DNA of 64,000 nucleotides from Kriegella aquimaris (lineage in GTDB: Bacteria > Bacteroidota > Bacteroidia > Flavobacteriales > Flavobacteriaceae), in assembly GCF_900103215.1 (NCBI RefSeq), contig NZ_FNGV01000002.1:496001-560000 (forward strand), read 5' to 3'. The translations under genes were made by a program, and so were the position numbers. Below, in pieces: positions 54,092 to 63,604 of this stretch. How positions within the stretch are numbered: the stretch's first letter is position 1; each line of letters opens with the position of its first letter. Below the pieces are notes generated by a model, which saw nothing but the letters and a program-made list of their open reading frames with translations, was not told the origin of the DNA and did no database searches.

Positions 54092-55453
54092 TTAGTTTTT
54101 TAAAAATTTCGGGTTTTTCCCTTTTCGACTGAAGATTTCGTAAATCAAAAATCCATATACCGAAATATATTCAACGGCGAGCAGTCCCATATGTTCCTTG
54201 AAATCGATTTGGGCATAGGCAAAATAACTAAGAACGATTGCTGCCGACCAGATTATGGCAAAACGGTAGTCGGTAAAAATGCAAAGCAGGACCAAAAATA
54301 TGACGTACCAAGGGTGTACCGTGGCTGAAATAAAATAATAAATCGTCAAGATCCAAAGCATGTTAGCAATCAAATTCGATAGTTTCTGGTTTTTCGCCAG
54401 AAATGTAAAAAGTAGCGTGACAATAATAAGCCCAAAGGCGGTAATCTTGCCATACGATTTAATTAGTTCCCAAGGTTTGGCATCAAATTGAATGGCAATT
54501 TTTTTAAGTGCATTGTAAAAGCCGGCATTGAACTCGAAATTCGAAAACCAGAGGCCAACAGTCTCCGAATAGTTATTTAGGAATTCAGGGGCAAAGAATG
54601 GAAGCGTCAAAATCAATGATATCACTCCGATAAGTGTATAAAACAATAAACTCTGCTTTCTCTTAAAATAAGTTAAGAACAGGGGTAAAAAAATCAGAGG
54701 TACCAATTTAACACATATTGACAGCGCGTAGGGAACCGCTGCGAGAACCCATTTTTTTACCGATAACAAATAAAGTGCCCAGATAAAAAAGAAAAGCATT
54801 ACCCCTTCAAAATGGAGGTTTCCGGTTAGCTCAACAATAATAAGCGGGTTCAGGAAATACCAAAAAATTACATGGGGCGAACGGTTGATTTTTTTAAGCA
54901 GTTTTCTTCCGAAATAGAAAATTCCGATATCGGCGAGAATGATAATGGTTCTCATGGCGATGACGGAACCTAAGATGCTTTTTCCTCCAAAAAATGCGGT
55001 TATAGCAAAAATATATTGATTGAAAGGAGGGTAGTTGCTAAAGTGTCGAGCACTGAGTGCACCCATGCCATTGTGTAGTTCTTGAGCATTAGCCAAAACA
55101 AAATCAGGTTGGCCCATTAGTGTGTCAGGCGTAAAAAGATAGGGGTTGATGCCATTTAGAATTAGCTGCCCGTCCCAGATAAACCGATAGTAGTCTTGAG
55201 AAAGATTGGGCTCGGTCAGTAAAAAAACCACGCGAAAAGCCACGCCGCAAATCACCAAGAACTTAAAGTTCCATTTTTCAAATTGAATCAGTTTAAAAAA
55301 AAGGAAAAATAAAGCGGCAAAAAGGGTTAGAAGTTTTATAAAATCGGTTCGCTCAAGATGGTAGGCAAAAGTATAGTAAAGGCCCAAGCACACCAACGCC
55401 AAGATTATTGACGTTTTATGTAGTTTAAGATATCTGGCGATTTGGTTGGGCAT
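54092..55453 (-). CDS. GT-C family glycosyltransferase (mannosyltransferase-like)
   Basis: The 453-residue polytopic membrane protein has about 11-12 helices. The conserved loop 'SQDYYRFIWDGQLILNGINP' after helix 3 has Asp residues typical of polyprenol-phosphate-sugar-dependent GT-C enzymes, and 'YPPFNQYIFA' follows. It would transfer a sugar on the outer face of the inner membrane. The donor could be made by the GT2 enzyme encoded upstream. It precedes the arginine operon on the same strand, but a promoter lies between. Confidence 0.75.
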   Translation of the reverse strand: MPNQIARYLKLHKTSIILALVCLGLYYTFAYHLERTDFIKLLTLFAALFFLFFKLIQFEKWNFKFLVICGVAFRVVFLLTEPNLSQDYYRFIWDGQLILNGINPYLFTPDTLMGQPDFVLANAQELHNGMGALSARHFSNYPPFNQYIFAITAFFGGKSILGSVIAMRTIIILADIGIFYFGRKLLKKINRSPHVIFWYFLNPLIIVELTGNLHFEGVMLFFFIWALYLLSVKKWVLAAVPYALSICVKLVPLIFLPLFLTYFKRKQSLLFYTLIGVISLILTLPFFAPEFLNNYSETVGLWFSNFEFNAGFYNALKKIAIQFDAKPWELIKSYGKITAFGLIIVTLLFTFLAKNQKLSNLIANMLWILTIYYFISATVHPWYVIFLVLLCIFTDYRFAIIWSAAIVLSYFAYAQIDFKEHMGLLAVEYISVYGFLIYEIFSRKGKNPKFLKN

Positions 55454-55535
55454 TCGTATAAAATCTGTTCTGGACGAATTTAAGGTATTTCAAGGAATTT
55501 TTTGGAGTAAGCAGAAATTGGTTGTTATGGGGCTA

Positions 55536-55591
55536 ACCCTCCGTCCTGACACATAGTGATCAGGACACCTCCCTTTACAAAAGGGAGGAGC
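55536..55591. repeat. Two-hairpin interspersed repeat, copy 2
   Basis: Two perfect hairpins lie side by side: gtcctga (55543-55549) with tcaggac (55560-55566), and cctccctt (55568-55575) with aagggagg (55581-55588). It is the best-preserved copy of the element also found between argC and proC. It sits in the 281-base gap between the GT-C and GT2 genes. Confidence 0.65.
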
Positions 55592-55734
55592 CACAAATAC
55601 GAAAGTTTATAACATTTTAATAATGCTTACTTACTTATTTTCAGGGCTTTGTTGTATGGGAAAAGAGTTGTGCCACCACAATGTGAGGTCTTAACCTAGT
55701 TTAACTTCAGGGTAATTTAATGTCTAAAAAAACC

Positions 55735-57219
55735 TTATGCCCGTGCGGTCAACGATTTGGTAAAAACAAAGCCAAAGCCCAAGAACAACATAAAGTGAAA
55801 CGGAAAGAGTCCGAAATCATTTAGTGGAATAGCGCTGTACATACCAAAGAGAAAATAGACCATTAACGCGAATTCCAAAATCATATTGGGAGACAATTTC
55901 TTGGCAAGATATTTATTGTCTTTCCAAGTGTCGGTCAAGTTTTTGAGATTGAATTTTGGCGTTCTGACAAATTCACTACGCTTGCCCATATGGCCCTCTA
56001 AAACGGCGATGGAATTATGTAGCGAAAAACCAAGGGCTACCGAGAAAAAGGTGAAAAAGAGTTTTATATAGTCGACAAAATTATCGAAACCACTACCCTG
56101 AATACTTTTATAGGTAAACCAATAACAAACAAAGAGAATAACCGTGCTTAATACAAAGAAGCTTAAGACCGAGAACACCCAATCAAATTGTGGATATAAA
56201 GCTTTTATATACATGGCGGGAATACTCAATAGGGCCACAATGAATACACATAAGAACATCGAGCTGTTCAACAAGTGCATGACTCCGTGAAATTTGGTCT
56301 TAAATGATATGTTTTTAGCGGTAATCACGTGCAAAACTGTTTTTCGAAAGTTTTCAGCGCCACCCTTGTTCCAACGAAACTGTTGCGAACGCGCCGCACT
56401 GATTACTACGGGGAGCTCTGCGGGCGTTTCCACGTCTTCCAAATATTTGAATTTCCAGTTTTTCAACTGTGCGCGATAACTCAGATCCAAATCTTCGGTA
56501 AGGGTGTCACCTTCCCAATTCCCTGCATCCAATATGCAATCTTTGCGCCAAATACCTGCCGTACCATTAAAATTGATAAAGTGTCCTTTGGCATTTCTTC
56601 CTACTTGTTCCAAGGTGAAATGGGCATCTAGGGCAAAGGCCTGAATACGTGTCAAGGTCGAATAATCACGGTTGATGTGTCCCCAGCGGGTCTGAACCAC
56701 ACCAATTTCCTTATCCTTGAAATAAATAACCGTCTTTTTTAACCAATCACTTGATGGAAGAAAATCGGCATCGAATATCGCGATAAAATCTCCTTTGGCA
56801 ATTTTGAGGCCTTCTTTGAGGGCTCCTGCCTTAAAACCTTCCCGGTTTTCACGACGAATGTGCTGTATATCCAGTCCCGTTTGTTGTAAAGCTACAATAC
56901 GTTCCGCTGTTTCTTCTACTGAATCATCGGTAGAATCGTCTAAAACCTGAATTTCTAACTTGCTTTTGGGGTATTCGATTTTGGCAATGTTCTCCAACAG
57001 CCGTTCCATAACATATTCTTCATTATAGATGGGCAGTTGTATGGTGACAAAGGGAATTTCTTTTGCGTCTAGAAGATTGAATTTTGGGGCTACTTGATTT
57101 CTTTTTTTGTATCCTAAATAGTTGACCAGCAAATTCAATTGTGCCAAGCTGTAAAAGAAAATCAACAGCAAAGCTAGACTATAGATGGCAATGATGAAAT
57201 AAGCAATTGTTAATCCCAT
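55735..57219 (-). CDS. Processive GT2 glycosyltransferase (cellulose synthase-like)
   Basis: The 494-residue enzyme has one N-terminal helix, a cytoplasmic GT-A domain and four C-terminal helices. It has the four GT2 hallmarks: Asp in 'QVLDDSTDDS' (near 92), DxD in 'IAIFDADFLP' (near 148), 'TLTEDLDLSYR' (near 238) and 'QQFRWNKGGAENF' (near 278), the last being the QxxRW signature of processive synthases. It builds a beta-linked polysaccharide or glucosylates a lipid. It overlaps nothing and ends just one base after the upstream GT2 gene. Confidence 0.88.
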   Translation of the reverse strand: MGLTIAYFIIAIYSLALLLIFFYSLAQLNLLVNYLGYKKRNQVAPKFNLLDAKEIPFVTIQLPIYNEEYVMERLLENIAKIEYPKSKLEIQVLDDSTDDSVEETAERIVALQQTGLDIQHIRRENREGFKAGALKEGLKIAKGDFIAIFDADFLPSSDWLKKTVIYFKDKEIGVVQTRWGHINRDYSTLTRIQAFALDAHFTLEQVGRNAKGHFINFNGTAGIWRKDCILDAGNWEGDTLTEDLDLSYRAQLKNWKFKYLEDVETPAELPVVISAARSQQFRWNKGGAENFRKTVLHVITAKNISFKTKFHGVMHLLNSSMFLCVFIVALLSIPAMYIKALYPQFDWVFSVLSFFVLSTVILFVCYWFTYKSIQGSGFDNFVDYIKLFFTFFSVALGFSLHNSIAVLEGHMGKRSEFVRTPKFNLKNLTDTWKDNKYLAKKLSPNMILEFALMVYFLFGMYSAIPLNDFGLFPFHFMLFLGFGFVFTKSLTARA

Positions 57220-57220
57220 A

Positions 57221-57910
57221 TTATTTTATGCTGTATTTAAATATCCAAGCCAATATTTTTACGCCCGCAAAGATACTACCTTTTACAGTACCTGATACTT
57301 TTGAAACACCAATTCTTTTCTTGTAACGTACTGGTACTTCGGTATATGTCAACTTCTTTTTTAGGGCCTTTAGTTGCATTTCCACTGTCCAACCGTAGGT
57401 TTTGTCCTCCATTTGAAGCAGTAATAATTTGTCATACTTTATAGCCCTAAACGGACCGAGGTCGCTATATGTTGCCCGAAAAAACATTTTCATCAAAAAA
57501 GTGGCCAATTTATTGCCAAATATCTGTTGCGGCGTCATGCTTCCGTCTTCCCTTAGTCTCTTTATTCGCGCACCAATTACAAAATCGATGTCTTTTTCGA
57601 GAATCGGGGCGACCACTTTTGAGAGTTCTTCAGGGTAATCAGAATAGTCTCCGTCAATAAATACGATAATATCGGGTCGATCGGATTGTTTGGCAACATA
57701 ATCCATTCCGCAAAGACAGGCGTACCCATAACCTTTTCGGGGTTCTGAAAGTACGGTAGCACCTGCATTTGTTGAATTTTTGGCGGTATTGTCAGATGAA
57801 TTATTATTTACAACAATGATCTCAGAAACAATCTCAGGAATTTCTTTAATGACTTTGGCGATGGAATCGGCCTCATTAAATGCGGGGATGATAACTTTAA
57901 TATTGGTCAT
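57221..57910 (-). CDS. GT2 polyprenyl-phosphate sugar transferase-like
   Basis: The 229-residue GT-A enzyme begins 'NIKVIIPAFNEADSIAKVI' with 'VVNNNSSDNT' and DxD-type 'IVFIDGDYSDYPEEL', then 'SDLGPFRAIKYDKL' and 'YGWTVEMQLKALKK', a pattern of dolichol/undecaprenyl-phosphate sugar synthases. The C-terminal part is membrane-associated but has no firm helices. It would make the lipid-linked sugar used by GT-C enzymes such as the one at 54092. Its start overlaps the MORN-like gene stop by one base (TAATG). Confidence 0.85.
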   Translation of the reverse strand: MTNIKVIIPAFNEADSIAKVIKEIPEIVSEIIVVNNNSSDNTAKNSTNAGATVLSEPRKGYGYACLCGMDYVAKQSDRPDIIVFIDGDYSDYPEELSKVVAPILEKDIDFVIGARIKRLREDGSMTPQQIFGNKLATFLMKMFFRATYSDLGPFRAIKYDKLLLLQMEDKTYGWTVEMQLKALKKKLTYTEVPVRYKKRIGVSKVSGTVKGSIFAGVKILAWIFKYSIK

Positions 57911-58404
57911 TAGCGTAAATCGGAGAGTTTATTTTCACTTTTAAAGCTGACAAAATTAAACCACTCTTTAATTTTCTTGCCATTTTTATATTTTTCTGCA
58001 GAAGTCAATACCTCATCGGTATATTTTAGACAATAACCGTTTTTGACCCCCATGTTCAATTGGCATTTATGATTTATATTTCCTTTGATATCATAAAAGA
58101 GCCACCAATCGGTCATTTTACCGTTTAAATAATGTCCTTCCTTTGTCAGTATGCTGTTTTGGTCGTAAAAATACCAATATTTTTCCCTCTGACCTTTTTT
58201 GTAGTGCCCCTGTTCGGAAAGGTTTCCGTTGCTATGGTAGAATTTCCAATAGTCGATTTTGATGCCATTAAGTATCCAGCCTTCTGATTTAAGCTTTCCG
58301 TTTGTGTAAAAATCTTTATGATAAATGTTCTGCTTTTCAGGCGGGTTTGAGAAAAGCATAATCATAAAAGACAAGACACTTATTTTGTACCACATGGTCG
58401 ACAT
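57910..58404 (-). CDS. MORN-like repeat protein (YwqK type)
   Basis: The 164-residue protein has a signal-like N-terminus and about four tandem units of the form 'NGKLKSEGWILNGIKIDYW' and 'NLSEQGHYKKGQREKYWYFY', i.e. MORN/YwqK-antitoxin-type repeats. Family proteins are often labelled as antitoxins, but no partner toxin lies near. It abuts the 4Fe-4S gene and overlaps the GT2 gene by one base, so it is fully embedded in the same transcript. The role is unknown. Confidence 0.75.
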   Translation of the reverse strand: MSTMWYKISVLSFMIMLFSNPPEKQNIYHKDFYTNGKLKSEGWILNGIKIDYWKFYHSNGNLSEQGHYKKGQREKYWYFYDQNSILTKEGHYLNGKMTDWWLFYDIKGNINHKCQLNMGVKNGYCLKYTDEVLTSAEKYKNGKKIKEWFNFVSFKSENKLSDLR

Positions 58405-59988
58405 TTATTTCTTGTTGACCAAATCCATCAAGTCCACATCATTTCCCAAAAGAACTTCCGTTGGGTTAATGCGCCCTTCTAACGGTCCGTTTTCCAATTT
58501 TAAGACTCCACGGGGGCAAACTGCTGAACAAATACCACAACCCACACAGCTGGACCTCACAATATTCTCGCCTTTTTGTGCATAGGCACGCACATCGATG
58601 CCCTGTTCACAATAGGTAGAGCAATTGCCACATGAAATACACTGTCCGCCATTCGTAGTGATTCTAAATTTGGAGAACAATTTTTGTTGGAAACCTAAAA
58701 TTGCAGCCATAGGACACCCGAATCGGCACCAGACCCGGTTACCGAAAATAGGATACAGGCCAACCCCAATAACCCCTGAAAAAACAGCCCCGATAAGAAA
58801 AGCATACGTTTTTCGAAGTGTTTCAGCCTTGAAAAGGAAGATGTTGCCATCACCACTAAAAAAATGGAATCCAAGGAGGGCCGCAATTATGACGAAGTAT
58901 CCAATGGCGCCATATTGGGCATCTTTTTGGAGTTGTTCCCTTTTGTATATCATTACCCAAGCAAAAACGGCTGTTAAAATAGAGGCTACCCCAATGAGAA
59001 AGGTGCTTTTGGTCAACCAGTATTTACTACTGTCATTTCCGAGATAAGAATAAACCACGGCCGTGGTCATCAAAGTGACAAAAACTACAACACTATGAAT
59101 TACCCATCGCTCAACGTTCCAAGCGAATAGACGTTTGTCGCTGAGGTGCCTGAACGAATCGCCGGCAGTCTCTGCCAAACCACCGCAACCACATACCCAT
59201 GAACAGTACCATCGTTTCCCAAATTTATAGGTAAGAATAGGTGTGATGACGAAAATGGATAGAATACCGAAAATAAGCATGGCAAGCCCGATATCACCTG
59301 CATCTATGAATGCGGTTATGCGATATTTTTCAAAATTATAATAATTAAGGGGCCAGATATTTTTAAAATCGTAATAAGGAAGGTCTCCATTGAGCCTTGC
59401 CATGATTTCAGGAATCAAGAAAGCAAATGCAGTCTGAAAGAACATCACACTTATCGTGCGAATTTTTTCATAGGTGTTATGGCGATATTTCCATATAAAT
59501 TTGATGCCAAAAGCTAGTATGGCGACGGTATATAGTGTACCGTAAACAAACCATTGACTGGCAGGGTTGCCGCTCAATAATTTGCTCAAGGGGTCGAACA
59601 AAGCGATAACACCCTGGTTGTCCCCGTCTTTTACCAGTCCGAGATACTGTGGATAAAAATAAAGTACGATATAGAAACCGGTCAAGGCAATACCTGAAAG
59701 CCAACCCCATAGACCGTGACTTGATATAGATTTAAACCAAACGCCATCGTTTTTGATACCCTTGTGTTTGTGTGCATAGGAGGCCCAAGAAAACCAGATG
59801 ACCCCGAAAGAAATCGCGACAAGTGAAATTGTCAACCACAGTCCTTTATTGGGGAAATCTATATTAAACAAGGCCAATACCAAAATACCAAGGCCCGACA
59901 TGCCTAAAAGCGTAGCCAATTTTTGTTGGACGTTCAATGCTTTTGGGGGTTCACCAGTGAGGGCCATATTGTTGCTCGATGTACTCAT
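58405..59988 (-). CDS. Membrane 4Fe-4S protein (NapH/NosR/CcoG-like)
   Basis: The 527-residue protein has about nine helices and two NapH/NosR-type membrane Cys pairs: 'YCSWVCGCGGLAE' (near 270) and 'WCRFGCPMAAILG' (near 410). A ferredoxin-like domain with two 4Fe-4S sites follows, 'QCISCGNCSTYCEQG' (near 445) and 'SSCVGCGICSAVCPRG' (near 480). It probably moves electrons across or into the membrane. It directly follows a pyridine-nucleotide-type FAD oxidoreductase (82 bases), suggesting NAD(P)H to FAD to Fe-S transfer. The terminal acceptor is unknown. Confidence 0.88.
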   Translation of the reverse strand: MSTSSNNMALTGEPPKALNVQQKLATLLGMSGLGILVLALFNIDFPNKGLWLTISLVAISFGVIWFSWASYAHKHKGIKNDGVWFKSISSHGLWGWLSGIALTGFYIVLYFYPQYLGLVKDGDNQGVIALFDPLSKLLSGNPASQWFVYGTLYTVAILAFGIKFIWKYRHNTYEKIRTISVMFFQTAFAFLIPEIMARLNGDLPYYDFKNIWPLNYYNFEKYRITAFIDAGDIGLAMLIFGILSIFVITPILTYKFGKRWYCSWVCGCGGLAETAGDSFRHLSDKRLFAWNVERWVIHSVVVFVTLMTTAVVYSYLGNDSSKYWLTKSTFLIGVASILTAVFAWVMIYKREQLQKDAQYGAIGYFVIIAALLGFHFFSGDGNIFLFKAETLRKTYAFLIGAVFSGVIGVGLYPIFGNRVWCRFGCPMAAILGFQQKLFSKFRITTNGGQCISCGNCSTYCEQGIDVRAYAQKGENIVRSSCVGCGICSAVCPRGVLKLENGPLEGRINPTEVLLGNDVDLMDLVNKK

Positions 59989-60070
59989 TGTTTCTGTTTA
60001 TTTTGGTAGTCGTTGTTTGGTGTTCAATCTTATTTTAAATTTCTGTTGATTTGGAAAGGTATTTACGGTC

Positions 60071-61414
60071 TTATAAATTCAAGATTCGCTTCCAGCTCTT
60101 TTTCCTAGGTGTGATGTCGGTTGCGAAATCTGAATTGTATTTTGAAATTATATCATTTTCGTAATCGGCAAAGAATTCGGGGTCGAAATTGGCATCTTTT
60201 AAATGTTCCATTACATAATCAATAGAACGTTCTTCGGTCAGCCATCGGTCAAAAATTTCGTGTCTTAGGCGTATGCCAAAGGTGTTGATGCCCAAAAATT
60301 TTCGGTCATCTTTTTGATAAGCGATTGTCACACATATTTTTTCTTCGGGGTGTCGCCAATGAAAATGGGCTTCATATTTTTTTTTGCCTTGGGAACTGAA
60401 TACCCATCCGTAGGTTTGGTATTCGATATCCAAGAATTTTGCCGAGTTGAACCAATGCCCCGGATTGTATTGCATTCGATTGCCGCAAATGGTCTGCGCC
60501 AAGGCTTCGCCCATCATGCGCCCAGTGTACCAAACAGCTTCAATGGGCCTTCGGTTACCAATGGATTCGTGCTGTTCGGCGCAATCTCCGATAGCATAAA
60601 TATCTTTGATGTTCGTTTCTAAGTAGCGATTCACCTTAACCCCGCGGCCTAATTCGATGCCCGATTCCTTTAAAAAATCAATATTTGGTGAAACACCTGG
60701 CGTAAGGCCTACCACGTTGCATTCAATAGTATCGCCAGTATCTGTAATAACCGCTTTGGCATGGCCATTCTCGTCGGATAAAATTTCTTTTAAATTTGTT
60801 TCAAGCCGTAAGTCGATATGATGTTCCAAGATGTGCTCATTGAGCATTTGCGATTCACCGTCGGGTAATACGCCGTTCCAAAAACTTGTTTCACGCACCA
60901 AAAAAGTGACGGGAATATTGCGACTACGCAGCATCTCGGCCATTTCGATTCCTATTAATCCGCCTCCAACAATGACAGCCCTCTTACATACTTTGTTATT
61001 CGGCGCGTTCTTTTCCAGTAAGTCAAGATCTTGTTTAGAGTACAACCCCTGTACCCCTTTTAGGTCTTGACCAGGCCAACCAAATTTATTGGGTTTAGAG
61101 CCCGTGGCGATAATCAACTTATCGTAACCTATTTTTTCACCTTCCGTAAAAATGAGATTCTTATTGGTGTGATCTACATTGGTTACGTAGCCCTTGACAA
61201 GGTCGATTCTATTTTTTTTCCAGAACCAATTTTCATAAGGTTGTATGTGTTCAAACTTCATATGGCCCATGTAGACGTACATCAGCGCCGTTCGGGAGAA
61301 GAAAAAATCGGTTTCATTCGAAACTATGGTGATTTTTTTATCGGAAAGTTTTCTAATATGTCGTGCTGCAGTGATTCCTGCGATGCCGTTTCCAATTATA
61401 ACTATATGTTCCAT
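60071..61414 (-). CDS. FAD/NAD(P)-dependent oxidoreductase (NirB N-terminal-like)
   Basis: The 447-residue cytoplasmic flavoprotein starts at 61414 ('MEHIVIIGNGIAGITAARHI'); the open extension of 14 codons lacks support. It has the FAD loop at the N-terminus, 'IIATGSKPNKFGWPG', a second NAD(P)-binding 'VIVGGGLIGIEMAEMLRS' near residue 155 and 'YAIGDCAEQ' near 285. A C-terminal extension of about 120 residues resembles nothing simple. It pairs with the membrane 4Fe-4S gene downstream and diverges from the outer-membrane protein gene across 291 bases. Confidence 0.88.
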   Translation of the reverse strand: MEHIVIIGNGIAGITAARHIRKLSDKKITIVSNETDFFFSRTALMYVYMGHMKFEHIQPYENWFWKKNRIDLVKGYVTNVDHTNKNLIFTEGEKIGYDKLIIATGSKPNKFGWPGQDLKGVQGLYSKQDLDLLEKNAPNNKVCKRAVIVGGGLIGIEMAEMLRSRNIPVTFLVRETSFWNGVLPDGESQMLNEHILEHHIDLRLETNLKEILSDENGHAKAVITDTGDTIECNVVGLTPGVSPNIDFLKESGIELGRGVKVNRYLETNIKDIYAIGDCAEQHESIGNRRPIEAVWYTGRMMGEALAQTICGNRMQYNPGHWFNSAKFLDIEYQTYGWVFSSQGKKKYEAHFHWRHPEEKICVTIAYQKDDRKFLGINTFGIRLRHEIFDRWLTEERSIDYVMEHLKDANFDPEFFADYENDIISKYNSDFATDITPRKKSWKRILNL

Positions 61415-61705
61415 ATCTATCAATTGCTGAACGTTGTGTCGCAGCTTTTGCTGCAAACTTAATTTTCATGTTCAATTTAGAAAGAATTTAAATTGAAGTG
61501 AATCTTATCGTATAAAATTATGCGTCATAATAGGGTTAAGTTTTGGCCGATGCCCTTTTGGTGCGATGATTAGAGCGGTTTGATTTTTTCTTGGATGTTG
61601 TAAAGTAAAAACCTTTCTGGTTCTAAAAAAATTGCGCCGCACTACTACAATGTAATCTAAATCTTTTCTTTTCGACCGATTATACGGAACAATTAAAATA
61701 AGAAA

Positions 61706-62632
61706 ATGAAAACAAAAAAAACTTTACTGATTTTTTTAGGGGTATTAATGACCGGGTCGATTGTACAAGCCCAAGGTTTGGTCGATGGATATTACAACCA
61801 GAAGGGACACCTTGCGGTAACCACATCTTACACTAGGGTCGGTGCATACGATGAGTTTTACGTAGGTAAGGAAAAAACAGGCCCAGTACCTGTACACAAT
61901 GAAATTTCACAGGATATTTTTGGTGTTTATGCCAAATATGGTCTGCTCGATGATTTAACACTGGTGTTAAACGTTCCTTATATTGCTACAAAGGGCTATG
62001 GTAATCCTGATCCAGTCAATGGTGAAACGAAGCAATCCGATTTTCAAGATGTCTGTCTTACTGCAAAGTATCGTCCGTTTCGTGCTGATTTCTCAAGCGG
62101 AAGAATTGATGGCATTACAGCTTTGGGTTTTGCCATCCCTTCCGGTTATGAGCCCAATGGTATTCTTTCAATAGGTAATGGTGCCTTTTCGACTGATTTA
62201 CATATCGGAGGGCATTTGCAACTCAATGGAGGATTCTTTTCTACGTTGATTGCTGGCTATAGTTTTAGGGGCAAAGCAAGCGATAATCTGGGAACGAATG
62301 GTGGTGCCGATTTTGATGTTCCTAACGCCTTTTTGGCTGTTGGAAAGCTGGGGTATGCCGCTTCCAAATTTTATGTTGAATTGTGGATGGACTATCAGGC
62401 ATCTTCCTCTGATGGTGTTGATATTATGGGTACAGGCTTTGCGAATAACTTCCCTGAGACCAGGGTCGATTATACTCGGTTGGGTATTTCCGGATATGTT
62501 CCCATAACCAAGGGTATTGGTTTGAGTGCCGGGTATGGTACATTGTTAGATGGTAGAAATATTGGGAACTCCGGTTATTTTAGTACAGGTGTGACGTTTT
62601 CGTTTGATACGGCATCTTCTTCCGTAAATTAG
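61706..62632 (+). CDS. Outer-membrane beta-barrel protein (transporter-like)
   Basis: The 308-residue protein has a Sec signal ending near 'SIVQAQG' (residue 23). Alternating amphipathic strands and a Gly/aromatic-rich pattern ('YAKYGLLDDLTLVLNVPYI', 'GGHLQLNGGFFSTLIAGYS', 'YFSTGVTFSF') indicate a small barrel of 12-14 strands, like transporter-type/MetA-like outer-membrane proteins. The final residues after the last strand are polar. It is the first gene of the divergent group facing the FAD/Fe-S genes. The cargo is unknown. Confidence 0.75.
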   Translation: MKTKKTLLIFLGVLMTGSIVQAQGLVDGYYNQKGHLAVTTSYTRVGAYDEFYVGKEKTGPVPVHNEISQDIFGVYAKYGLLDDLTLVLNVPYIATKGYGNPDPVNGETKQSDFQDVCLTAKYRPFRADFSSGRIDGITALGFAIPSGYEPNGILSIGNGAFSTDLHIGGHLQLNGGFFSTLIAGYSFRGKASDNLGTNGGADFDVPNAFLAVGKLGYAASKFYVELWMDYQASSSDGVDIMGTGFANNFPETRVDYTRLGISGYVPITKGIGLSAGYGTLLDGRNIGNSGYFSTGVTFSFDTASSSVN

Positions 62633-62679
62633 AAGTTATAAAATCCCCGAAACAATATTTAATGCCATGGTGCAATATG

Positions 62680-62708
62680 AGCCCGACTGCAAATGGTCGG
62701 GCTATTTT
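62680..62708 (+). terminator. Intrinsic terminator after the outer-membrane protein gene
   Basis: A perfect 8-bp GC-rich stem (agcccgac 62680-62687 with gtcgggct 62696-62703) with an 8-base loop is followed by a short T-run. Confidence 0.7.
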
Positions 62709-62855
62709 GCTGAACGGAGAAGCGAAAAAAGATATTTTCGTTATAACTATGTGATACTTATGATTGTTCTTTGGTATAACAAATGGGAAAATGGTGTATT
62801 TGTAAGCTAATAAAACGATATGCGACTTATTGCGCACCACAAACAAACCAATACG

Positions 62856-63578
62856 ATGATAAAAAAACAAATGATTTTAGCAGTGATGTTTTTTTTAGTC
62901 CTTTCCCTTGGCTATTCCCAAACCACTACAGAATTCTTTGAGAAGACAGATACTTTTCTTAAAAAGTTTGTAAAAGAAGGTAGGGTGGACTATAAGGCTA
63001 TTAAAAGTGATGCGTCAGGATTGGATGAATTGCTCGATATGGCTAAGAACATTTCGGTTTCCAAGGAAAATTCAAGAGCCTATCAGGCTTTTTGGGTCAA
63101 TGGCTATAATTTACTTGTTATAAAGGGAGTTGTGGAAAATTATCCGATAAATTCACCATTGGATGTGGGTGGCTTTTTTGATAAGTCAAAACACGAGATT
63201 GGAGGAACTAATATTACCCTCAACGATATCGAGAACAAATTGTTACGAGGCAATTTCCCTTCTGAGCCTCGATTCCATTTTGTTTTGGTTTGTGCCGGGT
63301 TGGGTTGTCCGCCAATAATCAATACTGCCTATAACCCTACCACTTTAGATTCGCAGTTAGAATCCCAGACCAAAAAGGCACTCAACAATCCTGATTTTAT
63401 TCGAGTGGAAAAGAACAAAGTGAAAATCTCTCAAATATTTGAATGGTATAAAGATGATTTTACTAAAAACGGAAAAAGCGTGGCAGATTTTATCAATCAT
63501 TATCGAACGGAAAAACTTCCAGAAAATGCCAAAGTATCTTATTACCCTTACGATTGGACCTTGAACGCCATAAAATAG
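62856..63578 (+). CDS. DUF547 domain protein, secreted
   Basis: From the ATG at 62856 the 240-residue protein has a clean Sec signal ('KQMILAVMFFLVLSLGYSQ'). The frame opens 12 codons earlier without one. DUF547 marks are 'AYQAFWVNGYNLLVIKGVV', 'NDIENKLLRG' and 'FHFVLVCAGLGCPPI' with two Cys. The domain is of unknown function and is common near redox and secreted proteins in Bacteroidetes. A one-mismatch promoter (TTG at 62771, TGTATTTG at 62795-62802, 21 bases apart) precedes it. Confidence 0.88.
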   Translation: MIKKQMILAVMFFLVLSLGYSQTTTEFFEKTDTFLKKFVKEGRVDYKAIKSDASGLDELLDMAKNISVSKENSRAYQAFWVNGYNLLVIKGVVENYPINSPLDVGGFFDKSKHEIGGTNITLNDIENKLLRGNFPSEPRFHFVLVCAGLGCPPIINTAYNPTTLDSQLESQTKKALNNPDFIRVEKNKVKISQIFEWYKDDFTKNGKSVADFINHYRTEKLPENAKVSYYPYDWTLNAIK

Positions 63579-63604
63579 CCTAAACTAAACTTTAAATAAA
63601 CAGT

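Noticed and set aside
57910-58404. Toxin-antitoxin system around the YwqK-like gene
   Set aside because: There is no toxin gene beside it; neighbours are glycosyltransferase and Fe-S genes, so only the repeat fold is supported.
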